Made by a program: the position numbers and the translations under genes. DNA of 64,000 nucleotides from Streptomyces thermodiastaticus (GTDB lineage Bacteria; Actinomycetota; Actinomycetes; Streptomycetales; Streptomycetaceae): NCBI RefSeq assembly GCF_014656135.1, contig NZ_BNBV01000016.1:1-64000 (forward strand), given 5' to 3'. Each line of letters opens with the position of its first letter. Position 1 is the first letter of the stretch. Positions 24,734 through 32,871 of the stretch are shown here, piece after piece. Below the pieces are notes generated by a model, which had not been told where the DNA came from, searched no databases, and saw nothing but the letters and a program-made list of their open reading frames with translations.

Positions 24734-25534
24734 TCAGTGCAGGTTCCTCACGACCACATCCAGCCCCCACGCCTTCCCGGCCTTCGCCGGCGGCTCCGCC
24801 TCGACCGTGAACCCGAGATCGCGCAACGCCACCACCAGTTCGGCGGGGTCCTTCGGAACGGCCCCGTCGGCCAGCAACGCCCGCACGATCCGCCCCTTGG
24901 TCGCCTTGTTGAAATGGCTGACCACGGACCGCTTCTCCACACCGTCCATGACCCGCGCGTGCAGCACCCGCACCGTCGCGGTACGCCCCGCGACCTCGCC
25001 CTTCGGCTTCCAGGCGGCCGCATACGCCGAGGACCGCAGATCCAGGACCAGCCCGTCCCCGGCCGCCTCCGGCAGTACGGAGGCCATCGGCGCCCTCCAG
25101 TGCGCCGCCAGCGCCCCGAGCCCCGGCAGCTTCACCCCCATCGAGCAGCGGTAGGAGGGAATCCGGTCGCTCACCCGGGCCGCACCCCACAGCCCGGAGA
25201 ACACCAGCAGCGACCGCCCGGCACGCTCCTGGGCGGAGGCATCCAGCGAGCCGAGACCGAGGGCGTCGTAGAGCACACCGGTGTAGATCTCCCCGGCGGG
25301 CCGCGTGCCCGCCGTGCGCAGGGCGGCGTTCTTGGCCACCTCGCCCCGCAGCCCCTCGCTCAGCCCGAGCACCTCCCGCGCCTTGTCCTCGTCACCGGCG
25401 CACAACGCGACCAGCTCGTCGAGCACGGCCCGGCGCGCCTCGGTCAGCCCCGGCAGGGACAGCGACTCCAGCTGAAGCGGGGCACCACCGCCCGCGGGGG
25501 CCTTGCCTTCGGACGGGGGCAGCAGCACGAGCAC
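24734..25534 (-). CDS. yaaA: YaaA-family peroxide-stress protein
   Basis: 266 residues, cytoplasmic. Starts with the family signature LVLLPPSEGK and contains ALRTAGTRPAGEIYTGVLYDA, SGLWGAARVSDRIPSYRCSMG and VVSHFNKATKGRIVRALL (the conserved HFNK..KG). E. coli YaaA lowers free iron under peroxide stress and binds DNA. GTG at 25534 chosen because the conserved motif begins at residue 2. It is transcribed away from rnpB. Confidence 0.9.
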   Translation of the reverse strand: MLVLLPPSEGKAPAGGGAPLQLESLSLPGLTEARRAVLDELVALCAGDEDKAREVLGLSEGLRGEVAKNAALRTAGTRPAGEIYTGVLYDALGLGSLDASAQERAGRSLLVFSGLWGAARVSDRIPSYRCSMGVKLPGLGALAAHWRAPMASVLPEAAGDGLVLDLRSSAYAAAWKPKGEVAGRTATVRVLHARVMDGVEKRSVVSHFNKATKGRIVRALLADGAVPKDPAELVVALRDLGFTVEAEPPAKAGKAWGLDVVVRNLH

Positions 25535-25740
25535 GGGGTCTCTCTCCTTCTCCTGCGCTCCTTCTCCGGCGCACTGAGCGCCAGGGTACTGAGGGCGACG
25601 GAGGGGCGGTCCTGTGCCACGATCGTCAAGCCCCTCACCCTTCCCGAGCCCTTCGCCTTCGACCTGCGCACCGAGGACTTCCTCTGACCCCGGATACGCA
25701 GGGAACGGTGCGGGCTGCGCGCCCGGTAGCATGGTTCGCA

Positions 25741-26155
25741 CGGCAGACGAGCCGGGCGGACGGCCGCGTGGAGTTCCCGCAAGGGGACTCCCCGAGGAAC
25801 GTCCGGGCTCCACAGGGCAGGGTGGTGGCTAACGGCCACCCGGGGTGACCCGCGGGACAGTGCCACAGAAAGCAGACCGCCGGGGACCTCGGTCCTCGGT
25901 AAGGGTGAAACGGTGGTGTAAGAGACCACCAGTGCCCAGGGTGACCTGGGCAGCTAGGTAAACCCCACCCGGAGCAAGGTCAAGAAGGAGACACCTCGGT
26001 GTCTCTGCGCGGATGCTCGAGGGCTGCCCGCCCGAGTCCGCGGGTAGACCGCTCGAGGCCGGCGGCAACGCCGGTCCTAGATGGATGGCCGTCGCTCCAG
26101 GGCCCGCGAGGACCCTGGAGAACAGAACCCGGCGTACAGCCCGACTCGTCTGCCG
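25741..26155 (+). ncRNA. rnpB: RNase P RNA (rnpB), type A
   Basis: Catalytic RNA that matures tRNA 5' ends. The P4 strand and core GAGGAACGTCCGGGCTCC is at 25792-25809, with the other invariant block ACAGAACCCGGCGTACAG near the 3' end. The termini pair: CGGCAGACGAG (25741-25751) with CTCGTCTGCCG (26145-26155), the P1 helix. The last 32 bases belong to a segment duplicated at 40211-40244, the left attachment copy of the island, so the current 3' end came with the element yet keeps the RNA intact. Confidence 0.96.
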
Positions 26156-26157
26156 CT
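26124..26157 (+). repeat. Left attachment-like repeat (34 bp) at the rnpB 3' end
   Basis: AGAACCCGGCGTACAGCCCG and the next 14 bases are identical to 40211-40244. Beyond the core the two copies diverge but still resemble each other (CTACCTGCGGCTTTGCC against CTTCCTGCGACTTTGCC), as expected when an element carries its own copy of the target gene's tail. Confidence 0.85.
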
Positions 26158-26179
26158 ACCTGCGGCTTTGCCTGAGAAA

Positions 26180-26206
26180 GGGCCTTTGGCCTGCAGCGAA
26201 AGGCCC
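26180..26206 (+). terminator. rnpB-proximal terminator hairpin (island-borne copy)
   Basis: GGGCCTTT (26180-26187) pairs with AAAGGCCC (26199-26206) around CTGCAG. Homologous to the right-hand terminator at 40264-40295 but lacks the T run. Confidence 0.6.
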
Positions 26207-26216
26207 CGTGGCGGCT

Positions 26217-26696
26217 GTGACCCCCCGCGTCGAGTACGGCATCCGGCGCCCCGCCACTCTGGACGTTTCTGACCCTGTCGACCAGATCTCTGAGCAGGCC
26301 AGCCGAATCAGTGCTGCGTACGACGCCCTGGCAGATCCGCCTCTTGAGCGGACGGCGCAGCATCTGTTGGACCGGACAGCTATGCACCAGAGTGCTCGTA
26401 GCCGTCCGCTCGTGTCGGTGGCCGTGTCATACGTCCCGAACCGAACACCTCCGCAGGAACCGAGTGTTCTCGGCAGGGTGAACGGGAGCCGCTGCGGCAA
26501 CGGGAACGAGAGCCACCTTGCTCCATCCGTGAAGAGGATGGATGCGACACAGGTCCATGATCGGAGACGGGATCGGGAGCCGCCTCCATCGGGTGACTTC
26601 CGACGCGGTGGCGATAGGGCGCGGGCTGTCTGGGTTCCTGATGGCCAGGGTGCCGGTAGCTTGGCGGTCCCGGGTCCTCTCGCGCTGTGTCCGTGA
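26217..26696 (+). CDS. Doubtful ORF in the 800-base gap after rnpB
   Basis: GTG at 26217 opens a 159-codon frame starting VTPRVEYGIRRPATLDVSDP. The first 70 codons have acceptable third-position G/C and read as a helical segment (DPVDQISEQASRISAAYDAL), but the remainder is Arg/Pro/Ser-rich without bias and looks noncoding. It may be a broken island gene. The rest of the gap to 26951 shows no gene, repeat or RNA I can support. Confidence 0.22.
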   Translation: MTPRVEYGIRRPATLDVSDPVDQISEQASRISAAYDALADPPLERTAQHLLDRTAMHQSARSRPLVSVAVSYVPNRTPPQEPSVLGRVNGSRCGNGNESHLAPSVKRMDATQVHDRRRDREPPPSGDFRRGGDRARAVWVPDGQGAGSLAVPGPLALCP

Positions 26697-26951
26697 CAGG
26701 CATGGCGCTGGAGGATCCGTCTCTGGGAGATACAGGGGTACGACGCCCGGTGACCCGCGGCCGCACCTGGAGTGCGGCTGCGTTCCAGGTGCCGGGATGC
26801 GCGGACAGGTTTCGGCCACTGGCCCGCCTCTCGGCGAGGTGAGTGCCGTTCACGCGGCAGGCGCTGCTGGAACTGAGCGCGATCACCGGTGTCCGCCTGT
26901 GCCGTATGCCGTGACAGGCCACGTTCGCACGTCTTTCCCACTGGAGCACAC

Positions 26952-28154
26952 ATGACCACCTTCGTCCCCGAAGCGACCGGCATCGAAGGTATCGCGAACC
27001 TCGACCCGGAGCCCGCCTTCACCCCGCTCGCCGAGCGCAGCAGAGGCGGTGTCAGCCAGATCGTCCTGCCTAGCGGGCACACCGCCCTTCACCTCACCCG
27101 CTACGCGGACGTGCACCGGGTCCTCACCGACCCTTCGTTCGGCCGCGCCGCCACCAACACCGAGGACGGCCCCAGCTTCCTGCCGACGATCATGCCGAAG
27201 GAGCTGCTGCTCAACCTGGACGCACCCCACCACGCGCGGATGAAGACCTTCGTCAACGCCGACTACAGCGCGTCCGGGGTGGAGCAGTTGCGGCCCATCG
27301 TGCGGGAGCTGGTCAGGGAGAAGGTGGCGCGCCTGCGCACCGAGGAGCACCCGGACCTGTACGCGACGGTCCTCGACCGGCTGCCCGCGGAGGTCAACGG
27401 GCGCTTCCTCGGCATACCCGACGAGGACATCCCGTTCTACCGTCCGCTCGCGCACACGGTGCAGATCGCCTCCCACCAGAACGTTCCCAAGCTGGTGGAG
27501 GACTTCACCGCTTTGTACGGGTATCTGACGGATCTGGTGACCGGTGCCCGGCCGCGTGCGAAGGGCGGCCTGATCGACCGCTTCGTGGCGGCGCGCAGCA
27601 CCACGGAACCGCCGCTCAGCGACGCCGAACTGGTGGGCATCCTGCTCGGCTCCGTGCTCGGCACGGACCAGAACGTGCTGTCCGTCGCTGCCAAGGTCGT
27701 CTACGTGCTGCTGTGCCGGCCCGTGCTGTGGCAGCGCCTGGTCGCCCGTCCCGAGGACACCGGTGCGGTCCTGGACGAACTGATCCGGCTGATCCCGCTG
27801 GGCAACATCTCCGCCTTCCCCCGGCTGGCCACCCGTCGGGTGGAGGTCTCGGAGGGGGTCATCGAACCGGGCGACGTGGTGTACCCGGATGCCTTCCAGG
27901 CCAACCGGGACCCGGCGATCTTCCCGGACCCGCTGGTAGTCGACCCGGACCGGAAGGGCAAGCGGCACCTGCAGTTCGGCTACGGGATGCACCACTGCAT
28001 GGGTGCGGCGCTGGCCCGCATGGAGATCGGCGAGCTGCTCACCGTCCTCGCCGCGGAACTGCCCGGCCTGGCCCTGGCGGTCGCCCCGGAAACACTGCCG
28101 TGGGACAGCGGGGTGATCCTGCGCCGTCCCACGTCGCTCCCCGTGCGCTGGTAG
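26952..28154 (+). CDS. Cytochrome P450
   Basis: 400 residues, soluble bacterial P450. Heme-binding loop FGYGMHHCMGAALARME (Cys near 349), K-helix ExxR as ELIR (about 280), and meander/PERF-like NRDPAIFPDP. The I-helix reads GSVLGTDQNV: the acidic residue is kept but the usual O2-activating Thr is Gln, which can indicate unusual chemistry. ATG at 26952. Redox partners are not encoded nearby. First gene of an oxidative cluster on the island; substrate unknown but probably a small hydrophobic metabolite related to the KAS III product. Confidence 0.95.
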   Translation: MTTFVPEATGIEGIANLDPEPAFTPLAERSRGGVSQIVLPSGHTALHLTRYADVHRVLTDPSFGRAATNTEDGPSFLPTIMPKELLLNLDAPHHARMKTFVNADYSASGVEQLRPIVRELVREKVARLRTEEHPDLYATVLDRLPAEVNGRFLGIPDEDIPFYRPLAHTVQIASHQNVPKLVEDFTALYGYLTDLVTGARPRAKGGLIDRFVAARSTTEPPLSDAELVGILLGSVLGTDQNVLSVAAKVVYVLLCRPVLWQRLVARPEDTGAVLDELIRLIPLGNISAFPRLATRRVEVSEGVIEPGDVVYPDAFQANRDPAIFPDPLVVDPDRKGKRHLQFGYGMHHCMGAALARMEIGELLTVLAAELPGLALAVAPETLPWDSGVILRRPTSLPVRW

Positions 28155-28276
28155 CGGCGTCTCGCGACGGCCACCGTGGTCCCGTCCGCGCGCACCGGTC
28201 GCGTGCGGACGGGACCACGGCCGCAGGAGGCGTGACCGGCGGACGTCGCGGACCCCGAGGGCGCGGGCAAACCACT

Positions 28277-28633
28277 TCACACGTGCTGCGCTTCCCGCGA
28301 GAGGGCTTCCGTGCCCGGCGGCACCGGGTTGTCCGCCAGGAGCCTGAGCAGGCCCGGGAAGCGGTCCGCGATGTCCTGTCGGCGCAGTTGCGCGCAGCGG
28401 CTGTTGCCGCGGTCGACCTGCCGGATCAGACCGGCTTCCCGGAGGATGCGGAAGTGATGGGTGCGGGTGGACTTCGACACCGGCAGCCCGAAGGACGTGC
28501 AGGTCCGCTCGGTGTCCTCGACCTGGCGCACCAAGGTGGCCATCACGTGGTAACGCAGAGGGTCGGACAGGGCCTTGAACACGGTGAGGAGATCCATCTC
28601 CTCGGTGGTGGGGTGCCCTTCGGCGTCCGGCAT
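28277..28633 (-). CDS. ArsR-family winged-helix regulator
   Basis: 118 residues. HTH: VFKALSDPLRYHVMATLVRQ, then CTSFGLPVSKSTRTHHFRIL as recognition helix and a wing VDRGNSRCAQLRRQD. The metal-site motif of true ArsR (ELCVCDL) is missing, so it probably responds to an organic ligand or thiol state (Cys in CTSF). Divergent from the MFS gene, with a palindrome between them that is the likely operator; it should repress the exporter-monooxygenase unit. Confidence 0.88.
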   Translation of the reverse strand: MPDAEGHPTTEEMDLLTVFKALSDPLRYHVMATLVRQVEDTERTCTSFGLPVSKSTRTHHFRILREAGLIRQVDRGNSRCAQLRRQDIADRFPGLLRLLADNPVPPGTEALSREAQHV

Positions 28634-28719
28634 GCCCGAGCTCCTTACAGATCCGCTGCCTCTTCCTCGCACACGTAAAGGTACTACTTGCGTCCGACCT
28701 TGGTCCCGTGCCAGCCTAA

Positions 28720-28739
28720 GGTACGATAGAAACCGTACC
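28720..28739. promoter_or_regulatory. Inverted repeat, candidate ArsR operator
   Basis: GGTACG-ATAGAAAC-CGTACC, a 6-bp perfect inverted repeat, lies between the ArsR gene (start 28633) and the MFS gene (start 28823) in the only relatively AT-rich stretch of the gap. Confidence 0.5.
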
Positions 28740-28822
28740 TCCGGGGTGGTCGTTTCCGCATGGTCGCGCACCGCCGCCCGCCGCCCCGAAGAGACGTCCG
28801 CTCAAGGAATCCGGAGCCTTCC

Positions 28823-30493
28823 GTGGCCTCATCGACCACCGATCCCGTGTCCTCCTCGCCTCCCGCTGCCGCGGACGAGCGCACCGCAGCGGCAGCGCCG
28901 GGCGGCACGGGACTGACCCTGTTCGCCGTGCTGCTCGCGGTCTTCGTCGTCCCCACATCCATCTCCGGCACCGCGGTCGCCTTGCCGGACATCGGCGCCG
29001 ACACCGGCGCCGGCTCGGCCTCCCTCCAGTGGGTCGTCAACGCCTTCAACGTGGCCTTCGCCTGCTTCACCCTCGTGTGGGGAACGCTCGCCGACCTGAT
29101 CGGCCGCATCCGCGCCTTCACCCTGGGCGCCGCGGTCTTCGCCGCCGCCTCCCTGGTGTGCGCCCTCGCCCCGAACATCTACGTGCTCGACGGCGCCCGC
29201 GCCCTGGCCGGCCTGGGCGGCGCCGCCATCTTCGCCTGCGGCAGCGCCATCCTGTCCTCCGCCTTCGACGGCCCCTCCCGCGCCAAGGCGTTCGCCCTGT
29301 TCGGCACGGTCGCCGGCATCGGCGTGGCGCTGGGCCCGACCGTGTCCGGCCCGGCCGTCGACGCGCTGGGCTGGCGCTGGATCTTCGGCCTGCAGGCCGC
29401 GGTGCTGGCCGTCGTCCTGCTGTGCGTGCCGGCGATCTCACGGCGCTTGCGGGAGCAGCCTGCCCGCACCGGCCGCCTGGACGTGCGCGGCGCGGTCGTC
29501 TTCGTCGCCGCCATGGCCGCCCTGACCTACGGCATCGTCCAGGGCTCCGCCTGGGGCTGGGCCGCTCCGGGCACCCTGGGGCTGCTGGTCCTCGCCCTGG
29601 TGCTGCTGGCCCTTTTCTCCGCCCTGGCCAAGCGCACCGAGGTACCGCTGCTCGACGTGTCGCTGCTGCGCAACCGCGGGTTCGTCGCCTACACCCTGGT
29701 GCCGGTCGCCGCGTCCTTCGGCTTCGTCACCCAGCTCACCTACCTGCCCTCGTACCTGGCCACCGTCGCCGGGTTCAGCGCCTCCACCGCGGGCGCCACG
29801 ATGCTGCTGCTCACCCTCCCCGTCCTGGTCCTGCCCATGGTGGGCGCCAAGCTGGTCGAGCGGGGCATCCCGCCCATGGCCGTCGTCCTGGCCTCACTGG
29901 TGTGCCTCGTCGTCGGCGACCTGGGACTGCTCCTGATCGGCCCGGACGCCTCGTTCGCCGTGATGGCACCCGCCATGCTCGTCACCGGCGCGGGCATGGG
30001 CCTGTCGGCCGGACTGGTCGACGGCCAGGCCCTGGAACTGGTCGAACCCGCCAAGGCCGGCATGGCCGCCGGCTTCATCAACACGCTGCGCCTGGGCAGC
30101 GAGGCGATCGCGGTCGCCGTCTTCGGCTCCCTCCTGGCTTCCTTGGCAGCCAGCCGTTCCCCGGCCGACCCGTCCGGCGGCTACGACAGTGCCTTCCACA
30201 CCCTGCTGTGGGCGATGGCGGCGGTCTGCCTCGTCCTCGGCGTCCTGGTGATCACCCTGACCCGCGGCTCCGGCCGCACGGAACAGGCCGGGTGGCCTCC
30301 TCCTCCCGTCGCGGCGCCGAGCGCGCCGCCCAGCGCGTTCCGGTGGCCGTCGTCGGCGGCGGACCGGTCGGCATGCTCGTCGCCGCCGAACTCTCCCGGT
30401 ACGGCGTCCCGGTCACGGTCATCGAAAAGAACCCCGTCACACTCGACGTCCCCAAGGCCGGCACTCTGCACGCGCGTACCGCCCAGACGCTGA
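28823..30493 (+). CDS. MFS drug-resistance transporter (DHA2-like, 14 helices)
   Basis: 556 residues. Fourteen hydrophobic segments span residues 30-495; motif A GTLADLIGRIRAF and motif C GTVAGIGVALGPTVSGPAVD indicate a proton antiporter exporting drugs. GTG at 28823 follows CCGGAG. The membrane part ends at VLVITLTRGSGRTEQAG; the last 65 residues are a Pro/Ser-rich frame lying over the start of the next gene, a 202-base overlap that suggests a lost stop codon. Likely exports the substrate or product of the neighbouring oxidative enzymes. Confidence 0.88.
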   Translation: MASSTTDPVSSSPPAAADERTAAAAPGGTGLTLFAVLLAVFVVPTSISGTAVALPDIGADTGAGSASLQWVVNAFNVAFACFTLVWGTLADLIGRIRAFTLGAAVFAAASLVCALAPNIYVLDGARALAGLGGAAIFACGSAILSSAFDGPSRAKAFALFGTVAGIGVALGPTVSGPAVDALGWRWIFGLQAAVLAVVLLCVPAISRRLREQPARTGRLDVRGAVVFVAAMAALTYGIVQGSAWGWAAPGTLGLLVLALVLLALFSALAKRTEVPLLDVSLLRNRGFVAYTLVPVAASFGFVTQLTYLPSYLATVAGFSASTAGATMLLLTLPVLVLPMVGAKLVERGIPPMAVVLASLVCLVVGDLGLLLIGPDASFAVMAPAMLVTGAGMGLSAGLVDGQALELVEPAKAGMAAGFINTLRLGSEAIAVAVFGSLLASLAASRSPADPSGGYDSAFHTLLWAMAAVCLVLGVLVITLTRGSGRTEQAGWPPPPVAAPSAPPSAFRWPSSAADRSACSSPPNSPGTASRSRSSKRTPSHSTSPRPALCTRVPPRR

Positions 30494-31830
30494 GCCGCCG
30501 CGGTTACCTGCCCGCGACCGAACCCGCCCCGCACCTGCTCGGCAAGGAGCGCACCCAGCCCTTCCACTTCGCCGGACTGCCCTGGCTGACGATCACCGGC
30601 CCCGCGGTGGAGGGCGAGCCCATCGTCGGCCGGTCGCAGGGCGACTTGGAGCGCCTCTTCGAACGCGTCGCCCTCCAGCACGGAGCCACCGTCCTGCGCG
30701 GGCACCGCGTCGTCGCGCTGGAGCAGGACGAGGAGGAGGCCACCCTCACCCTGGACGGCCCCGACGGACCCTCCCGCCTGCGCGCCGACTACGTCGTCGG
30801 CGCGGACGGCGCCCGCAGCCTGGTGCGCGAGCAAACCGGCATCACCTACGAGGAACACCTGCCGCGCACCCAGGCCGTCCTGGGCCTGGTCGACCTCGAC
30901 GACCCTTACGCCGCGCCGCCCGGCTGGACGGTCACCGAGCGCGGCTGGACCGTCATCGGCCCGAACCCGCACGGCCCCAGCCGGGTCGCCGCCTTCGACT
31001 TCGCCGGTCCCCGGCCCGACCGGCACACCCCGTTGACCCTGACCGAACTCCAGGCCACCGTCTCCAGGATCGCGGGACGGGACATTCCGATGCGCAACGC
31101 CCGCTTCCTGGACCGCTTCAGCGACTACTCGCGGCTCGTCCACACCTACCGCAGCGGCCGGGTGCTGCTGGCCGGAGACGCCGCCCACGTCCACTTCCCG
31201 GTCGGCGGCCAAGGACTCAACCTCGGCCTCCAGGACGCGGTCAACCTCGCCTGGCGCCTCGCCCACCACCTCCAGGGCTGGCCCAGCGCGAACCTGCTCG
31301 ACGACTACACCGTCGAACGCCGGCCCCCGGCCGCTCGCACCATCGACAACACCCGCGCCCAGCTGGCCCTCATGACCCCGGGCGCGGCCCACGACCCGCT
31401 GCGCGCCCTCTTCACCGACCTGCTACGCAACCCGGCGGTGAGCAGGCAGCTCGGCGACATGATCAGCGACCAGGACGTCCGTCTGCCCGGCTCCCCCGGG
31501 CAGTCCCCCTGGACCGGGGCCTTCCTCCCGAACATCCCGCTGCTCGTCGACGGCCGCCGCATCGGCGCGGTGAACCTGCCCCGATCCGGCCGCATCCAGC
31601 TGCTCCTGCTCGACCCGGCCACGGCGGCCGACCTGGAGAAGGCCGCCGCCCCCTGGCAGAAGGCCGTGGACGTCGTGCACGCCGAGGCGGAGATCCCCCT
31701 GCCCTTCACCGCCCTGCTGCTGCGGCCGGACGGCTACCTCGCCTGGACCGGCGACGGACCGGCCGCCGACGGCAGGGAGCTGGAACGCGTCCTCGACTCG
31801 CTCCTCGGGCGACGCGTCCCGGCCCCCTGA
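30292..31830 (+). CDS. FAD-dependent aromatic-type monooxygenase (PheA/TfdB/rifampicin-monooxygenase-like)
   Basis: 512 residues. FAD dinucleotide motif VAVVGGGPVGMLVAAELSRY, the DG motif YVVGADGARSLVRE (about 170) and the GD motif GRVLLAGDAAHVHFPVGGQG with GLNLGLQDAVNLAWRL (about 300): class A flavin hydroxylase. A C-terminal thioredoxin-like domain (residues about 390-510) is also typical. GTG at 30292 is the first start ahead of the FAD motif; it lies inside the MFS frame. Likely NAD(P)H-dependent hydroxylation of an aromatic or polyketide substrate, or drug inactivation. Confidence 0.9.
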   Translation: MASSSRRGAERAAQRVPVAVVGGGPVGMLVAAELSRYGVPVTVIEKNPVTLDVPKAGTLHARTAQTLSRRGYLPATEPAPHLLGKERTQPFHFAGLPWLTITGPAVEGEPIVGRSQGDLERLFERVALQHGATVLRGHRVVALEQDEEEATLTLDGPDGPSRLRADYVVGADGARSLVREQTGITYEEHLPRTQAVLGLVDLDDPYAAPPGWTVTERGWTVIGPNPHGPSRVAAFDFAGPRPDRHTPLTLTELQATVSRIAGRDIPMRNARFLDRFSDYSRLVHTYRSGRVLLAGDAAHVHFPVGGQGLNLGLQDAVNLAWRLAHHLQGWPSANLLDDYTVERRPPAARTIDNTRAQLALMTPGAAHDPLRALFTDLLRNPAVSRQLGDMISDQDVRLPGSPGQSPWTGAFLPNIPLLVDGRRIGAVNLPRSGRIQLLLLDPATAADLEKAAAPWQKAVDVVHAEAEIPLPFTALLLRPDGYLAWTGDGPAADGRELERVLDSLLGRRVPAP

Positions 31831-31875
31831 CCCCACCCATCCCGTCCGCAGCAAGCCCACTCCCGGAGGTCTCAC

Positions 31876-32814
31876 GTGAAAGGAAGCCGCATCACGGCCC
31901 TCGGCCACTACCAGCCCGCCCGCGTCCTCACCAACCACGACCTGGAGCAAATGGTCGACACCGACGACGCCTGGATCCGCAGCCGCGTGGGCATCCGCAC
32001 CCGGCACATCGCGGACGACGACGAGACGGTGGACTCCATGTCCGCCCAAGCCGCCGCGAAGGCACTGGCCAACGCGGGTGTCGCGGCCGACGACATCGAC
32101 CTGGTCCTGGTGGCCACCTGCACCGCCGAGGACCGGGTCCCCAACATGGCCAGCCGCACCGCGGCCCGGCTCGGTATCCCGCATCCCGCCGTCCTCGACA
32201 TCAACACGGCATGCTCGGGCTTCAGCCACGCCCTCGCCCTGGCCGACCAGGCCATCCGCACCGGTTCGGCCACCCGCGCCCTGGTCGTGGGCTCGGAGAA
32301 GTTCTCCTCCGTCACCGACTGGACCGACCGCACCACCTGCATCCTCGTCGGCGACGGGGCGGCCGCGGCCGTGGTCGAGCCGTCCGCCACCGCGGGCATC
32401 AGCCCCGTCGTATGGGGCTCCTTCCCCGACAAGGGGTCCGCCGTACGGATCGAGGGCACCCCGGCCCGCTTCGCCCAGGAGGGCCAGACGGTCTTCCGCT
32501 GGGCCACGAGCGAGCTGCCCGCACTGACCCGCACGGTCTGTGAACGGGCCGGCGTCGCGCCGGAGGAACTGGCCGCGGTCGTCCTGCACCAGGCCAACCT
32601 CCGGATCATCGAGCCGCTGGCGGCCCGGCTCGGAGCCGTCAACGCGGTGGTGGCCACTGATGTCACCGACTCCGGCAACACCTCCGCGGCCAGCGTCCCG
32701 CTCGCGCTGTCCAAGCTCCTGGCCGAGGGAGCCGTCCCCTCAGGGGCCTCTGTCCTCCTCTTTGGATTCGGCGGCGGACTCGCCTACGCCGGACAGGTCG
32801 TCACCGCCCCCTGA
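31876..32814 (+). CDS. Beta-ketoacyl-ACP synthase III (FabH-like)
   Basis: 312 residues. Full catalytic triad visible: Cys in DINTACSGFSHALAL (about 112), His in VVLHQANLRII (about 240) and Asn in VTDSGNTSAASVPLAL (about 270). Conserved GGGLAYAGQ-type C-terminus. GTG start with a perfect GGAGGT. In primary metabolism fabH sits with fabD/acpP; here it is isolated among redox genes, so it more likely starts a specialised fatty chain or acts as a CerJ-like acyl transfer enzyme. No acyl carrier protein is nearby. Confidence 0.92.
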   Translation: MKGSRITALGHYQPARVLTNHDLEQMVDTDDAWIRSRVGIRTRHIADDDETVDSMSAQAAAKALANAGVAADDIDLVLVATCTAEDRVPNMASRTAARLGIPHPAVLDINTACSGFSHALALADQAIRTGSATRALVVGSEKFSSVTDWTDRTTCILVGDGAAAAVVEPSATAGISPVVWGSFPDKGSAVRIEGTPARFAQEGQTVFRWATSELPALTRTVCERAGVAPEELAAVVLHQANLRIIEPLAARLGAVNAVVATDVTDSGNTSAASVPLALSKLLAEGAVPSGASVLLFGFGGGLAYAGQVVTAP

Positions 32815-32871
32815 GTACCACCCCGGCCCCGGCCGGCACCGGCGTACCCGATCACGCGACAGGAGCAGACA

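Noticed and set aside
24690..24735. Repeated GACGCGGTCACG sequence between the aldolase and YaaA genes as an operator
   Set aside because: Two loose copies in a simple GACGCGGAC-rich stretch; not convincing.
26156..27082. Long minus-strand frame beside the left island end as an integrase
   Set aside because: No tyrosine- or serine-recombinase motif; composition is Arg/Ser/Pro-rich shadow of the plus strand.
29029..30291. Extended start of the flavin monooxygenase frame into the MFS gene
   Set aside because: Arg/Gly-rich translation with no domain; the FAD motif starts after 30330.
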